A DNA stretch of 19,564 nucleotides. Origin: Chloroflexota bacterium. Lineage in GTDB: Bacteria; Chloroflexota; Anaerolineae; CG2-30-64-16. Both the position numbers and the translations under genes were made by a program. Positions 7,252 through 13,835 of this stretch are shown here, piece by piece (positions within the stretch are counted from its first letter, which is position 1; every line of letters starts with the position of its first letter). The stretch spans positions 1-19,564 of the forward strand of contig JAKPQT010000375.1 in NCBI GenBank assembly GCA_029555885.1. Direction: 5' to 3'. Under the pieces are notes generated by a model. That model made no database searches. It saw nothing but the letters and a program-made list of their open reading frames with translations, and was not told the DNA's origin.

Positions 7252-8103
7252 ATGAACTCACACACCCTTACCCTCAACAACACCCACGTCCGCTACCTGT
7301 CGGCCGGCGAGGACACCACCGCGCCACCACTGCTGCTGCTTCACGGCGGCGGCACGGACTCGGCCACCCTGTCATGGGGCGGACTGCTCCAGCCGCTCGC
7401 CGAGACGCGGCGCGTATTCGCACCGGACCTGCCCGGCTACGGCGAGAGCGACCGGCCTATAGCGCCCTATTCCATTCCCTACTATGTGGATTTTGTGGAG
7501 CGATTCACCGCCGCGCTGGGGTTGGGCCGGTTTGACCTGGCCGGCCTGTCGCTGGGCGGCGGCATCTCTCTGGCCTATACTCTGGCGCATGGGGAACAGG
7601 TCCGCCGGCTGATCCTGGTGGACACCTACGGCATCCAGCCGGACTTCCCGCCACAGTTCCTGAGCTACCTTTTCGTCCATCTGCCCTACATGACCGAGCT
7701 GACCTATTGGCTGATTCGCAGCCGTCCGCTTGCCCGCGCGACGCTGCGCGCGCTCATTCGCACGCCGGAGGCACTGACCGAGGACCTGGTCGACGAGGTG
7801 ATGGCTGACGCGCGCCGGCCTCACACGGGCCGGGCGTTCAACATCTTCCAGAAGCATGAGGTATTGCGGAATGGACTGCGCACTAACTTCATGCCTGAGT
7901 TGCATAAAATTAACGCGCCGGTCTTAATTATTCATGGTGGACTTGACAATCTAGTGCCGCTTAAGTATGCGGAGGAAGCCTGCCGCCGCATCCCGGACTG
8001 CCGGCTGGAGGTTCTGCCCGGCGCGGGTCACTGGGCGCAGCGCGAGCGGCCGGAGGATTTTGTGCGGCTGGTGCAGGAGTTCCTCATAGCGCAGAAACCG
8101 TGA
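7252..8103 (+). CDS. Alpha/beta hydrolase
   Basis: This 283-residue protein has a complete alpha/beta hydrolase fold. The oxyanion-hole motif HGGG is at 31-34, DLPGYGESDRP at 59-69, the nucleophile elbow GLSLGG has Ser100, the acid Asp232 is in HGGLDNLVP, and the catalytic His260 is in GAGHWAQ. The lid region (about 130-215) is ordinary in size. It has no signal peptide, so it is cytoplasmic. The layout is that of C-C bond hydrolases (MhpC/BphD-like), esterases and haloalkane dehalogenase relatives; the substrate cannot be assigned. It is flanked by two toxin-antitoxin modules, and its stop lies 36 bp before the DUF433 start. A patch of AT-rich codons occurs near residues 218-239, unlike the rest of the gene. 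Confidence 0.88.
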   Translation: MNSHTLTLNNTHVRYLSAGEDTTAPPLLLLHGGGTDSATLSWGGLLQPLAETRRVFAPDLPGYGESDRPIAPYSIPYYVDFVERFTAALGLGRFDLAGLSLGGGISLAYTLAHGEQVRRLILVDTYGIQPDFPPQFLSYLFVHLPYMTELTYWLIRSRPLARATLRALIRTPEALTEDLVDEVMADARRPHTGRAFNIFQKHEVLRNGLRTNFMPELHKINAPVLIIHGGLDNLVPLKYAEEACRRIPDCRLEVLPGAGHWAQRERPEDFVRLVQEFLIAQKP

Positions 8104-8139
8104 TAGAATTGGCATAATGCGAGAGAGGTGCAGGAGCAC

Positions 8140-8367
8140 ATGACACAACTAGATCGAATCACTGTGGACCCCGAGATTTGCCTGGGGCAACCGGCAATCC
8201 GAGACACGCGCATTACGGTCGGAGTGGTGCTCAAGATGCTTGGGGCAGGCAAGACAACCACTCAAGTGCTCGAGGCTTACCCGGAGCTCGAACGTGAGGA
8301 CGTGCAGCAAGCCATTCTGTATGCAGCATGGGTAGTGTCCGATCAGATTCAAACAGTCCCGGCGTAG
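8140..8367 (+). CDS. DUF433 protein, predicted antitoxin
   Basis: This 75-residue protein shows the DUF433 signature: ITVDPEICLGQPAIRDTRITVGVVLKML, then a helical part with EAYPELEREDVQQAILYAAW. DUF433 (COG2442) proteins are small helix-turn-helix-like proteins, commonly paired with a PIN-like partner and predicted to act as antitoxins. The ATG at 8140 has purine-rich GAGAGAGG (8121-8128) and AGGAG (8132-8136) upstream; the in-frame GTG at 8128 would add four residues and is less likely. AT-rich -10-like boxes lie just after the hydrolase stop (TAGAAT 8104-8109, CATAAT 8113-8118) without a clear -35. The DUF5615 gene follows after 18 bp. Confidence 0.85.
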   Translation: MTQLDRITVDPEICLGQPAIRDTRITVGVVLKMLGAGKTTTQVLEAYPELEREDVQQAILYAAWVVSDQIQTVPA

Positions 8368-8385
8368 TCGCAGAAGGACACAATC

Positions 8386-8760
8386 ATGCGATTTCTCGCG
8401 GACATGAATATCTCACCCCTGACCGTCGCAGTGTTGAACGAGCAGGGGTGGCAGGTCACGCGTGTGTCAGCCGTCCTCCCGCCAAAAACCACCGACCGAG
8501 ATATCCTGGAATACGCTCGCCAGGAAAACTTTGTGATTGTCACACAAGATCTGGACTTTTCCACACTTATCATGCTGAGCGGCCAAGATCGGCCTAACCT
8601 CATAACATTGCGACTGTCGGTTTCCGATCCAGATACGGTAACAGCGCGCTTGTTACAGGTTTTGCCATTTCTGGTGGACTCACTGGAAGTGGGCAGCGCG
8701 ATCACCGTGGAGGATAAGTCAGTCCGCACCAGGCGCCTCAGTCGCAGAACAGACGAATAG
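8386..8760 (+). CDS. DUF5615 PIN-like protein, predicted toxin
   Basis: The protein has 124 residues. The start MRFLADMNIS with Asp6, the central DRDILEYARQENFVIVTQDLDF with acidic residues D37, D39, E42, D55 and D57, and the spacing between them fit the DUF5615 (COG4634) PIN-like nuclease family. Members next to DUF433 genes are predicted toxins of type II modules that would cut RNA. The AAGGA ribosome binding site (8374-8378) is 7 nt before the ATG. The last 15 residues are basic and probably disordered. Nuclease activity has to be inferred, since biochemical data on this family are sparse. Confidence 0.85.
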   Translation: MRFLADMNISPLTVAVLNEQGWQVTRVSAVLPPKTTDRDILEYARQENFVIVTQDLDFSTLIMLSGQDRPNLITLRLSVSDPDTVTARLLQVLPFLVDSLEVGSAITVEDKSVRTRRLSRRTDE

Positions 8761-8813
8761 GCTCGCGCTCACCTACATTCCGCCTGGTGCATCTCTGCCC
8801 ACCCCAAGGCTTC

Positions 8814-8858
8814 ACAGAGTTCCGTTTATTATGGATATGCATTTATCAGCAACTCTGT
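8814..8858. other. Inverted repeat between convergent genes
   Basis: ACAGAGTT (8814-8821) and AACTCTGT (8851-8858) are exact complements around a 29-nt AT-rich spacer. They lie in the 118-bp gap between the DUF5615 gene and the convergent nucleotidase gene. There is no T-run, so a terminator role is only possible. Nothing else is visible in this gap. Confidence 0.25.
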
Positions 8859-8878
8859 CGTCACCTACAAAACCCCTG

Positions 8879-10321
8879 CTATACAGCCACGAACTTCCGT
8901 CCCGTGAGACTAGCGTCCACCGGTGAGTGCTTGCGGAAGTAGTTGCGCAGCGCGTCGATGGCTTTCACCCCCGTAGGCTTGCCCTCCGCTCCCTGCAGGG
9001 CCTGTTCCCCGCCGACCGCGAGGGTGTACAGGCGGTCGGGCTCCATCTCCGCACCGGCAATGTCGAGATGCTCCACGCGCGTGCCCTTCGGGTTGTTTAG
9101 CCGGACGATCGCACTGAGGCCGGAAGTGCGCATGACATAGCCGCCTTTCTGTTTGAAGGTGTCTCCCGCAAACACGCTCTCGAGGTTGGCCTCCAGCCGC
9201 TGCAGGACCTGCTCCCCCGTCAGTTCGACGGTCATAATCTCGGGATTCGTCGGAATGATCTCCCACAGGTTGCCCACGGTTACATCCCCGGTTGGAACAG
9301 GAGGCCCATAGCGCCAGCCGTGTGAGAAGGCGATGTCCGCGCCGGTCGTCTCCAGGTAAGCCTCGGTAATCAGGTTGTCCATCGTGGATTCCAGCACGGT
9401 CATCCGGTGCAGCGGGGTGGCCGTCTGGCCGACAACCTCGTTCAGTTGATCCCGGTAAGGCGCAAGCTGCTGGTCAATCACGCGCTGCACACCCGCGTCC
9501 GGCTCGATGGCTTCATCCACGCGGATGAGCCGGTGCTGATAGTCCTCGACGTGCCCATGCCTGACCTCGATGTCGAGGCGGCCGAGGAACGAACCGCTGA
9601 AGCCGGACTGGATGATGATGGTTTTGCCGACGATGACCGGCCGGGCAAGACGATTGTGCGTGTGGCTGCTCAGGATGACGTCGATGCCCTGCACCTCCTG
9701 GGCCAGCTGCACATCCTGGGCAAAGCCCCAGTGCGACACGACGACGACCAGCTCAGCCCCGCGCTTGCGGCGCACCTTCGCGATCGCGTTCGGCAGCACA
9801 TCCACCGGATCGAGGAAGCGCAGCCCCGCGCCGAAACTGTCCGGCATGGTCTGGGTAACGATGGGCGATGTCACGCCCATGAGTCCCACCGATACGCCGC
9901 CCAGTTCGCGCACCTCGCAGGGAGCGAAGACCTTCTCGCTGGTCGTCGCTTCCTCGACGTTGCACGCAACGACCGGGAATTGCATCTCCCGGATGCGCGC
10001 TTGAAGGACTACCGGCCCGAAGCCGTATTCCCAGTTGCCCGGCACCAGCAGTTCGATCCCTTCCGCGTTCAGTGCCGGTACAATGCACGCGCCCTGCGTC
10101 CACTGGGCCGACCCGGTCCCGTGGATGGAGTCGCCGCAGTCCACGAACAGCGCGGCCGAGACTTCTTGCCGGATCTGCTTCACAACAGCTGCTGCTCTGG
10201 CATAACCGCCGGCCTTGCGATACTCTAACTCACCGTTGCGCCAGAACCCCTCCCAGTGCAGCTCCATCTGAGCATGTGTGTCGTTCTGCTGGATCAATGT
10301 GAACTTGCCATTCGTCGCCAT
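8879..10321 (-). CDS. 5'-nucleotidase/SoxB-family metallophosphoesterase, cytoplasmic
   Basis: The protein is 480 residues. The N-terminal calcineurin-like domain has metal motifs NDTHA (D14, H16), DCGDSIHG (D64), GNWE (N96), SHWG (H197) and SHTH (H220, H222). The C-terminal domain carries FSHGWRYGPPVPTGDVTVG (about 332-350) and TVELTGEQV, the substrate-binding region of the UshA/SoxB superfamily. The usual GNHE is GNWE here (W97), so the catalytic-dyad histidine of 5'-nucleotidases is absent; SoxB proteins likewise carry Trp at this point. I chose the ATG at 10321 because AAAGGAG (10328-10334) lies 6 nt before it. From there no signal peptide is seen, whereas most relatives are exported. It is the second gene after the M1 peptidase, 11 bp apart. 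The role could be nucleotide or cyclic nucleotide hydrolysis, or another phosphate or sulfur ester. Confidence 0.85.
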   Translation of the reverse strand: MATNGKFTLIQQNDTHAQMELHWEGFWRNGELEYRKAGGYARAAAVVKQIRQEVSAALFVDCGDSIHGTGSAQWTQGACIVPALNAEGIELLVPGNWEYGFGPVVLQARIREMQFPVVACNVEEATTSEKVFAPCEVRELGGVSVGLMGVTSPIVTQTMPDSFGAGLRFLDPVDVLPNAIAKVRRKRGAELVVVVSHWGFAQDVQLAQEVQGIDVILSSHTHNRLARPVIVGKTIIIQSGFSGSFLGRLDIEVRHGHVEDYQHRLIRVDEAIEPDAGVQRVIDQQLAPYRDQLNEVVGQTATPLHRMTVLESTMDNLITEAYLETTGADIAFSHGWRYGPPVPTGDVTVGNLWEIIPTNPEIMTVELTGEQVLQRLEANLESVFAGDTFKQKGGYVMRTSGLSAIVRLNNPKGTRVEHLDIAGAEMEPDRLYTLAVGGEQALQGAEGKPTGVKAIDALRNYFRKHSPVDASLTGRKFVAV

Positions 10322-10327
10322 TCGATA

Positions 10328-10334
10328 CTCCTTT
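10328..10334 (-). promoter_or_regulatory. Ribosome binding site AAAGGAG fixing the nucleotidase start
   Basis: On the minus strand AAAGGAG lies 6 nt before the ATG at 10321 and overlaps the TAA stop of the upstream peptidase gene (10333-10335), so translation of the two is probably coupled. The longer in-frame start at 10366 would lie inside the peptidase gene. Confidence 0.8.
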
Positions 10335-11889
10335 ACTGACTCGCTATCTGACTCCCGTACACCCATTCATTAAACAACCCATTCATATCCCGACCGGCCA
10401 CTTCTTCCACCAACGCCTGAAACTCCGCCGGCGTCGCGATGCGCCAGCGGTAGCGCGCCAGGTACGTGCGCAGGAGCCCGTCGAACTTCTCCGCGCCCAA
10501 CTCATCGCGCAGCGTGGCAAAGAACAGCGCGCCCTTGCCATAGACCAGGGTCTCATAGTGGCTGGTATAATCGCGCACCGGCAAGCCGATGGGCCGGTCG
10601 TTGCCGCCCGCGACCAGCCCGGCCACCGGCAGTTGCCAGCGCACCTGCCGCAGCCGCTCCGCGACCGGCTCACCGTAGCGGCCCCCGTAGTAGTAGTACA
10701 TCGTGAACTCGGCCAGGCCCTCATCCAGCCACGGCGTGCGCACCTGGTCGCTGCCGACCTGGTTATACCACCACTGGTGCGCGACCTCGTGAACTACCAA
10801 CGTTTCCAGGTCCTGCAAATAGCGGTTGTAGACCTGGCTGCCGATGAGATTGACGCTGGGGAACTCCATGCCGTGATAGGTCAGCGGCGCCTGCACGACA
10901 GCCATATCGCGATACGGATATGGGCCGAACCTATCGCTGTAGATGCGCAAGGCCGCGGCCGCACTGTAGAGGGCCGACTTGCCCGCGTCTGCGTCTTCCG
11001 GGTAGTAGTAGGAGCGGATGCGCGTGCCGAGCGCCTCGACCTCCGCGACCTGGTATCGCGGGCTGAGCAACACGGTGAACTCCCGCGCCGGACCCAACGC
11101 AAACTGCGCGGTCACCCAGCCATCCACGCCGGTCGTCCGCGTGATTTCCGTGCCCGTGGCAATCAACGTCAACCCCGGCGGAACGCTCACGCGCGCACGA
11201 TACAGCGCGGCCGCGTGAAAGCCCACATCCCCGCGCGGATGCGGAATATCCAGCGCCCAGTCGTTCCCGCGGCGACCAGCAAGAATCGGGTAGAAGTTCG
11301 TCAGGCCGAGCACTTCCTCATTGGAGCCGAAGATGGTATAGGCGCCGGGCTGGCCCGGGTCCGGCAGACTGCCGTTGAACGCCAGCCACACCTCCGCGCG
11401 TGTGCCCGGTTCCAGCGGTTCGGGCACGATGAGCTCGACCGCCGTGCCGTCTGCAGCAGGGCCGAAGTTAACATTCACGCCATTGACGCTGGCCCCGGTG
11501 ACCTGCAGGTTGCCGCCGAAGGTAATCAGGTTAGGATAGGAGCGGAAGTAGAGCCGATCGAGCGCACCCGTGCCCGTAATCGGCAGGCTGAGGGTCAGGG
11601 TGCCGGTATACTGCTCTTCGACAGGATCGATGCGGGTCGTGATGCTATAGACCGGCAGCGCGTCCAACTCGGCATCGGTAATGGGGAAATCCGCGATCAG
11701 GTTCTGGCGGATATCCGCATAGGGGTCGACGCGCGGCTCGAACAGGGTGCAACCGGCAGCCAACAGCCCAACCAGGACGAAGGCGAGACACAACGTGACA
11801 AGTAACCGGAGGCCGGCGTGCCCGACCGTAACGACTGGCTGGATGCTCCGCGGTCGAAATCTGTGCAACGTACGTAACAGGTGACCCAT
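10333..11889 (-). CDS. M1-family zinc metallopeptidase, lipoprotein
   Basis: The protein is 518 residues. A basic N-terminus and a hydrophobic stretch (about 26-45) end in the lipobox LAAGC (Cys47), so it should be lipid-anchored outside the cytoplasmic membrane. Residues 80-290 form the beta-rich N-terminal domain of M1 peptidases. The catalytic domain has YHGMEFPS (about 338-345, the GAMEN-like exopeptidase site), the zinc motif HEVAHQWW (H367, E368, H371) and the third zinc ligand E390, 19 residues after H371, in WLDEGLAEF. A later YGKG supplies the expected catalytic Tyr. It is shorter than classical aminopeptidase N and lacks the large C-terminal helical domain. It probably trims peptides at the cell surface. 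The ATG at 11889 has GGAGG (11895-11899) 5 nt upstream. Confidence 0.92.
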   Translation of the reverse strand: MGHLLRTLHRFRPRSIQPVVTVGHAGLRLLVTLCLAFVLVGLLAAGCTLFEPRVDPYADIRQNLIADFPITDAELDALPVYSITTRIDPVEEQYTGTLTLSLPITGTGALDRLYFRSYPNLITFGGNLQVTGASVNGVNVNFGPAADGTAVELIVPEPLEPGTRAEVWLAFNGSLPDPGQPGAYTIFGSNEEVLGLTNFYPILAGRRGNDWALDIPHPRGDVGFHAAALYRARVSVPPGLTLIATGTEITRTTGVDGWVTAQFALGPAREFTVLLSPRYQVAEVEALGTRIRSYYYPEDADAGKSALYSAAAALRIYSDRFGPYPYRDMAVVQAPLTYHGMEFPSVNLIGSQVYNRYLQDLETLVVHEVAHQWWYNQVGSDQVRTPWLDEGLAEFTMYYYYGGRYGEPVAERLRQVRWQLPVAGLVAGGNDRPIGLPVRDYTSHYETLVYGKGALFFATLRDELGAEKFDGLLRTYLARYRWRIATPAEFQALVEEVAGRDMNGLFNEWVYGSQIASQ

Positions 11890-11894
11890 CGAAT

Positions 11895-11899
11895 CCTCC
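11895..11899 (-). promoter_or_regulatory. Ribosome binding site GGAGG of the M1 peptidase gene
   Basis: GGAGG on the minus strand lies 5 nt before the ATG at 11889. This start gives a clean lipoprotein signal; the longer frame from 11961 would put 24 extra residues before it and begin upstream of the predicted transcript start. Confidence 0.8.
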
Positions 11900-11931
11900 G
11901 GGGATAGCTGCAGCTGCGACAGCACGCGACA

Positions 11932-11961
11932 AGTATAACACACTGCCGGACGGCCCGCCAA
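11932..11961 (-). promoter_or_regulatory. Possible promoter of the peptidase-nucleotidase operon
   Basis: On the minus strand a good -10 box TATACT (11937-11932) follows a weak -35 TTGGCG (11961-11956) after 18 bp. Transcription would start near 11925, some 36 nt before the peptidase ATG. Confidence 0.45.
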
Positions 11962-11965
11962 CCGT

Positions 11966-11995
11966 TTGTGACCACCGGCAGCAAGATGCTATAAT
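11966..11995 (+). promoter_or_regulatory. Predicted promoter of the gatCA-ugp-aat-gatB operon
   Basis: A consensus -10 TATAAT (11990-11995) is preceded by TTGTGA (11966-11971) at an 18-bp spacing. Transcription would start near 12002, leaving a leader of about 50 nt before gatC. It is arranged back to back with the peptidase promoter. Confidence 0.65.
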
Positions 11996-12040
11996 GCCGG
12001 ACACATCCAACACGCGGTCCCCGGGTACGCCGGACCGGAC

Positions 12041-12044
12041 GGAG
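12041..12044 (+). promoter_or_regulatory. Ribosome binding site GGAG fixing the gatC start
   Basis: GGAG lies 6 nt before the ATG at 12051. The alternative ATG at 11994 overlaps the TATAAT box and would precede the expected transcript start, so it is rejected. Confidence 0.75.
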
Positions 12045-12050
12045 CAAGAC

Positions 12051-12344
12051 ATGGCCCTTTCCCGCGCAGAGGTTGAGCATATCGCTGAGCTGGCGCGCTT
12101 GCGCCTGACCGAGGCCGAGAAAGCCCAGTTTCAGGAGCAACTTTCCGCCATCCTGGACCACGCGGCGGTGCTGCAAAGCATCGACACCTCCGCCATCCCA
12201 CCCACCGCCACCGTGCTGCCGCTGCGCAACGTCATGCGTGCGGACGAGGCCCGGCCGGGTCTCCCGCAATCCGCAGTTCTATCTAACGCGCCCGATCCGC
12301 ACGAAGGGTTCTTCCGCGTGAAGACCATCCTCGAACATGAGTGA
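12051..12344 (+). CDS. gatC: Asp-tRNA(Asn)/Glu-tRNA(Gln) amidotransferase subunit C
   Basis: This 97-residue protein is normal for GatC. It starts [23 protein letters not shown], continues with [19 protein letters not shown], and ends with the typical [15 protein letters not shown] and FFRVKTIL segments that wrap around the GatA-GatB interface. GatC stabilises the heterotrimer that amidates misacylated Glu-tRNA(Gln) or Asp-tRNA(Asn) in the cytoplasm. It overlaps the start of gatA by 8 bp (ATGAGTGA), a translational coupling arrangement. It is the first gene of a six-gene operon. Confidence 0.95.
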   Translation: MALSRAEVEHIAELARLRLTEAEKAQFQEQLSAILDHAAVLQSIDTSAIPPTATVLPLRNVMRADEARPGLPQSAVLSNAPDPHEGFFRVKTILEHE

Positions 12345-13824
12345 GGCTCCCTTGCTGCACACCCTCACACTCCATGCCGCCAGGCGCATGCTGGTCGCGG
12401 GCGAGATCAGCGCGCGCGAATTGACGCAGGCCGTGCTGGAGCGCATCGACGCGGTGGACGGCCAGGTGCGCGCCTATCTGACATTGACGCCCGAAGATGC
12501 GCTGGCCGCGGCGGACCGGGCTGACGCCGCGCTGGTCGCCGCACGCGCCGCCGATATGACCGACGAGTTGCCGCCCCTGACGGGTATTCCGCTAGCGATC
12601 AAGGACGTCATCACCACCGAGGGCATCCGCACCACCTGCGGCTCGAAAATCCTCGAACCGTATATTCCGCCCTACCAATCCACCGCCGTGGCGCGGCTGG
12701 CGCAGGCGGGCGCGGTCATCCTGGGCAAGACCAACACCGACGAGTTTGCGATGGGCTCCAGCACGGAGAACAGCGCGTACCATGTCACGCATAACCCCTG
12801 GGACCTGGCGCGCGTGCCCGGCGGCTCCAGCGGGGGCAGCGCGGCCGCGGTCGCCGCAGGCGAGTGCCTGGCCGCACTGGGCAGCGACACCGGCGGCAGC
12901 GTACGCCAGCCCGCGGCACTCTGCGGCGTCGTCGGGCTCAAGCCCAGCTATGGCCGCATCAGCCGCTACGGGCTGATCGCATATGCGTCGTCGCTCGACC
13001 AGATTGGCCCGCTGACCCGCGATGTGACCGACGCGGCGGAGCTGCTCGGTGTGCTCGCCGGGCACGACCCGCTCGACAGCACCAGCATGACCGAACCCGT
13101 GCCCGCTTACACCCGCGGCCTGGGCCAGTCCGTACGCGGGCTGCGCGTGGGCGTGCCGCGCGAGTACTTCGTCCCTGGCATGCAGGGGGAGGTGGAAGCC
13201 GCCGTGCGCGCAGCCGTCCGCGTGCTGGCAGACCTGGGTGCTGAAGTGCGCGAGATCAGCCTGCCGCACACCGACCTGGCGCTGCCCGTGTACTACCTGA
13301 TCGCCCCGGCGGAGGCCTCTGCGAACCTGGCGCGCTATGACGGCATCCGCTACGGCCTGTCCGCGCCCGCCGAGTCGCTGTGGGACACCTACCGCGCGAC
13401 ACGCGGGGAGGGCTTCGGGCCGGAGGTCAAGCGGCGGATCATGCTCGGCACATACGCCTTGAGCGCGGGCTACTACGACGCCTACTACCTCAAGGCGCAA
13501 CAGGTGCGCACGCTCATTAAAGCCGACTTCGATGCAGCTTTCCAAGAGGTGGACATCATCGCCTGCCCGACCAGCCCGACGACCGCGTTCCGCATCGGGG
13601 AGAAGGTGGATGATCCGCTCAGCATGTATCTGACGGACATCTTCACCCTGTCGGTCAATCTGGCCGGCATCCCCGCGATTTCGCTGCCGTGCGGCTTCGA
13701 TGAGGCGGGCCTGCCCATCGGCCTGCAACTGATGGCCGGCGCGTTTCGTGAGCCGCTGTTGTTGTCTGCCGCGTTCGCCTATGAGCAGGCGACCGCGTGG
13801 CACATGAAACATCCTATGGTGTAA
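12337..13824 (+). CDS. gatA: Asp-tRNA(Asn)/Glu-tRNA(Gln) amidotransferase subunit A
   Basis: This 495-residue amidase-signature enzyme matches GatA along its length. The Ser-cisSer-Lys catalytic triad is visible: Lys89 in IPLAIKD, cis-Ser164 in PGGSSGGSA and nucleophile Ser188 in [10 protein letters not shown]. The spacing of the three equals that of Staphylococcus GatA. The GatA-typical [18 protein letters not shown] (131-148) is also present. It hydrolyses glutamine and passes the ammonia to GatB. The start overlaps gatC by 8 bp, and the UDP-glucose pyrophosphorylase gene begins 11 bp after its stop. Confidence 0.97.
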   Translation: MSEAPLLHTLTLHAARRMLVAGEISARELTQAVLERIDAVDGQVRAYLTLTPEDALAAADRADAALVAARAADMTDELPPLTGIPLAIKDVITTEGIRTTCGSKILEPYIPPYQSTAVARLAQAGAVILGKTNTDEFAMGSSTENSAYHVTHNPWDLARVPGGSSGGSAAAVAAGECLAALGSDTGGSVRQPAALCGVVGLKPSYGRISRYGLIAYASSLDQIGPLTRDVTDAAELLGVLAGHDPLDSTSMTEPVPAYTRGLGQSVRGLRVGVPREYFVPGMQGEVEAAVRAAVRVLADLGAEVREISLPHTDLALPVYYLIAPAEASANLARYDGIRYGLSAPAESLWDTYRATRGEGFGPEVKRRIMLGTYALSAGYYDAYYLKAQQVRTLIKADFDAAFQEVDIIACPTSPTTAFRIGEKVDDPLSMYLTDIFTLSVNLAGIPAISLPCGFDEAGLPIGLQLMAGAFREPLLLSAAFAYEQATAWHMKHPMV

Positions 13825-13835
13825 GTGAGAGGGCT

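Noticed and set aside
9407..10228. Plus-strand frame of 273 codons opposite the nucleotidase
   Set aside because: It is the antisense shadow of a gene with full catalytic motifs.
10558..11805. Plus-strand frame of 415 codons opposite the M1 peptidase
   Set aside because: It is the antisense shadow; the minus strand has the zinc motif, lipobox and ribosome binding site.
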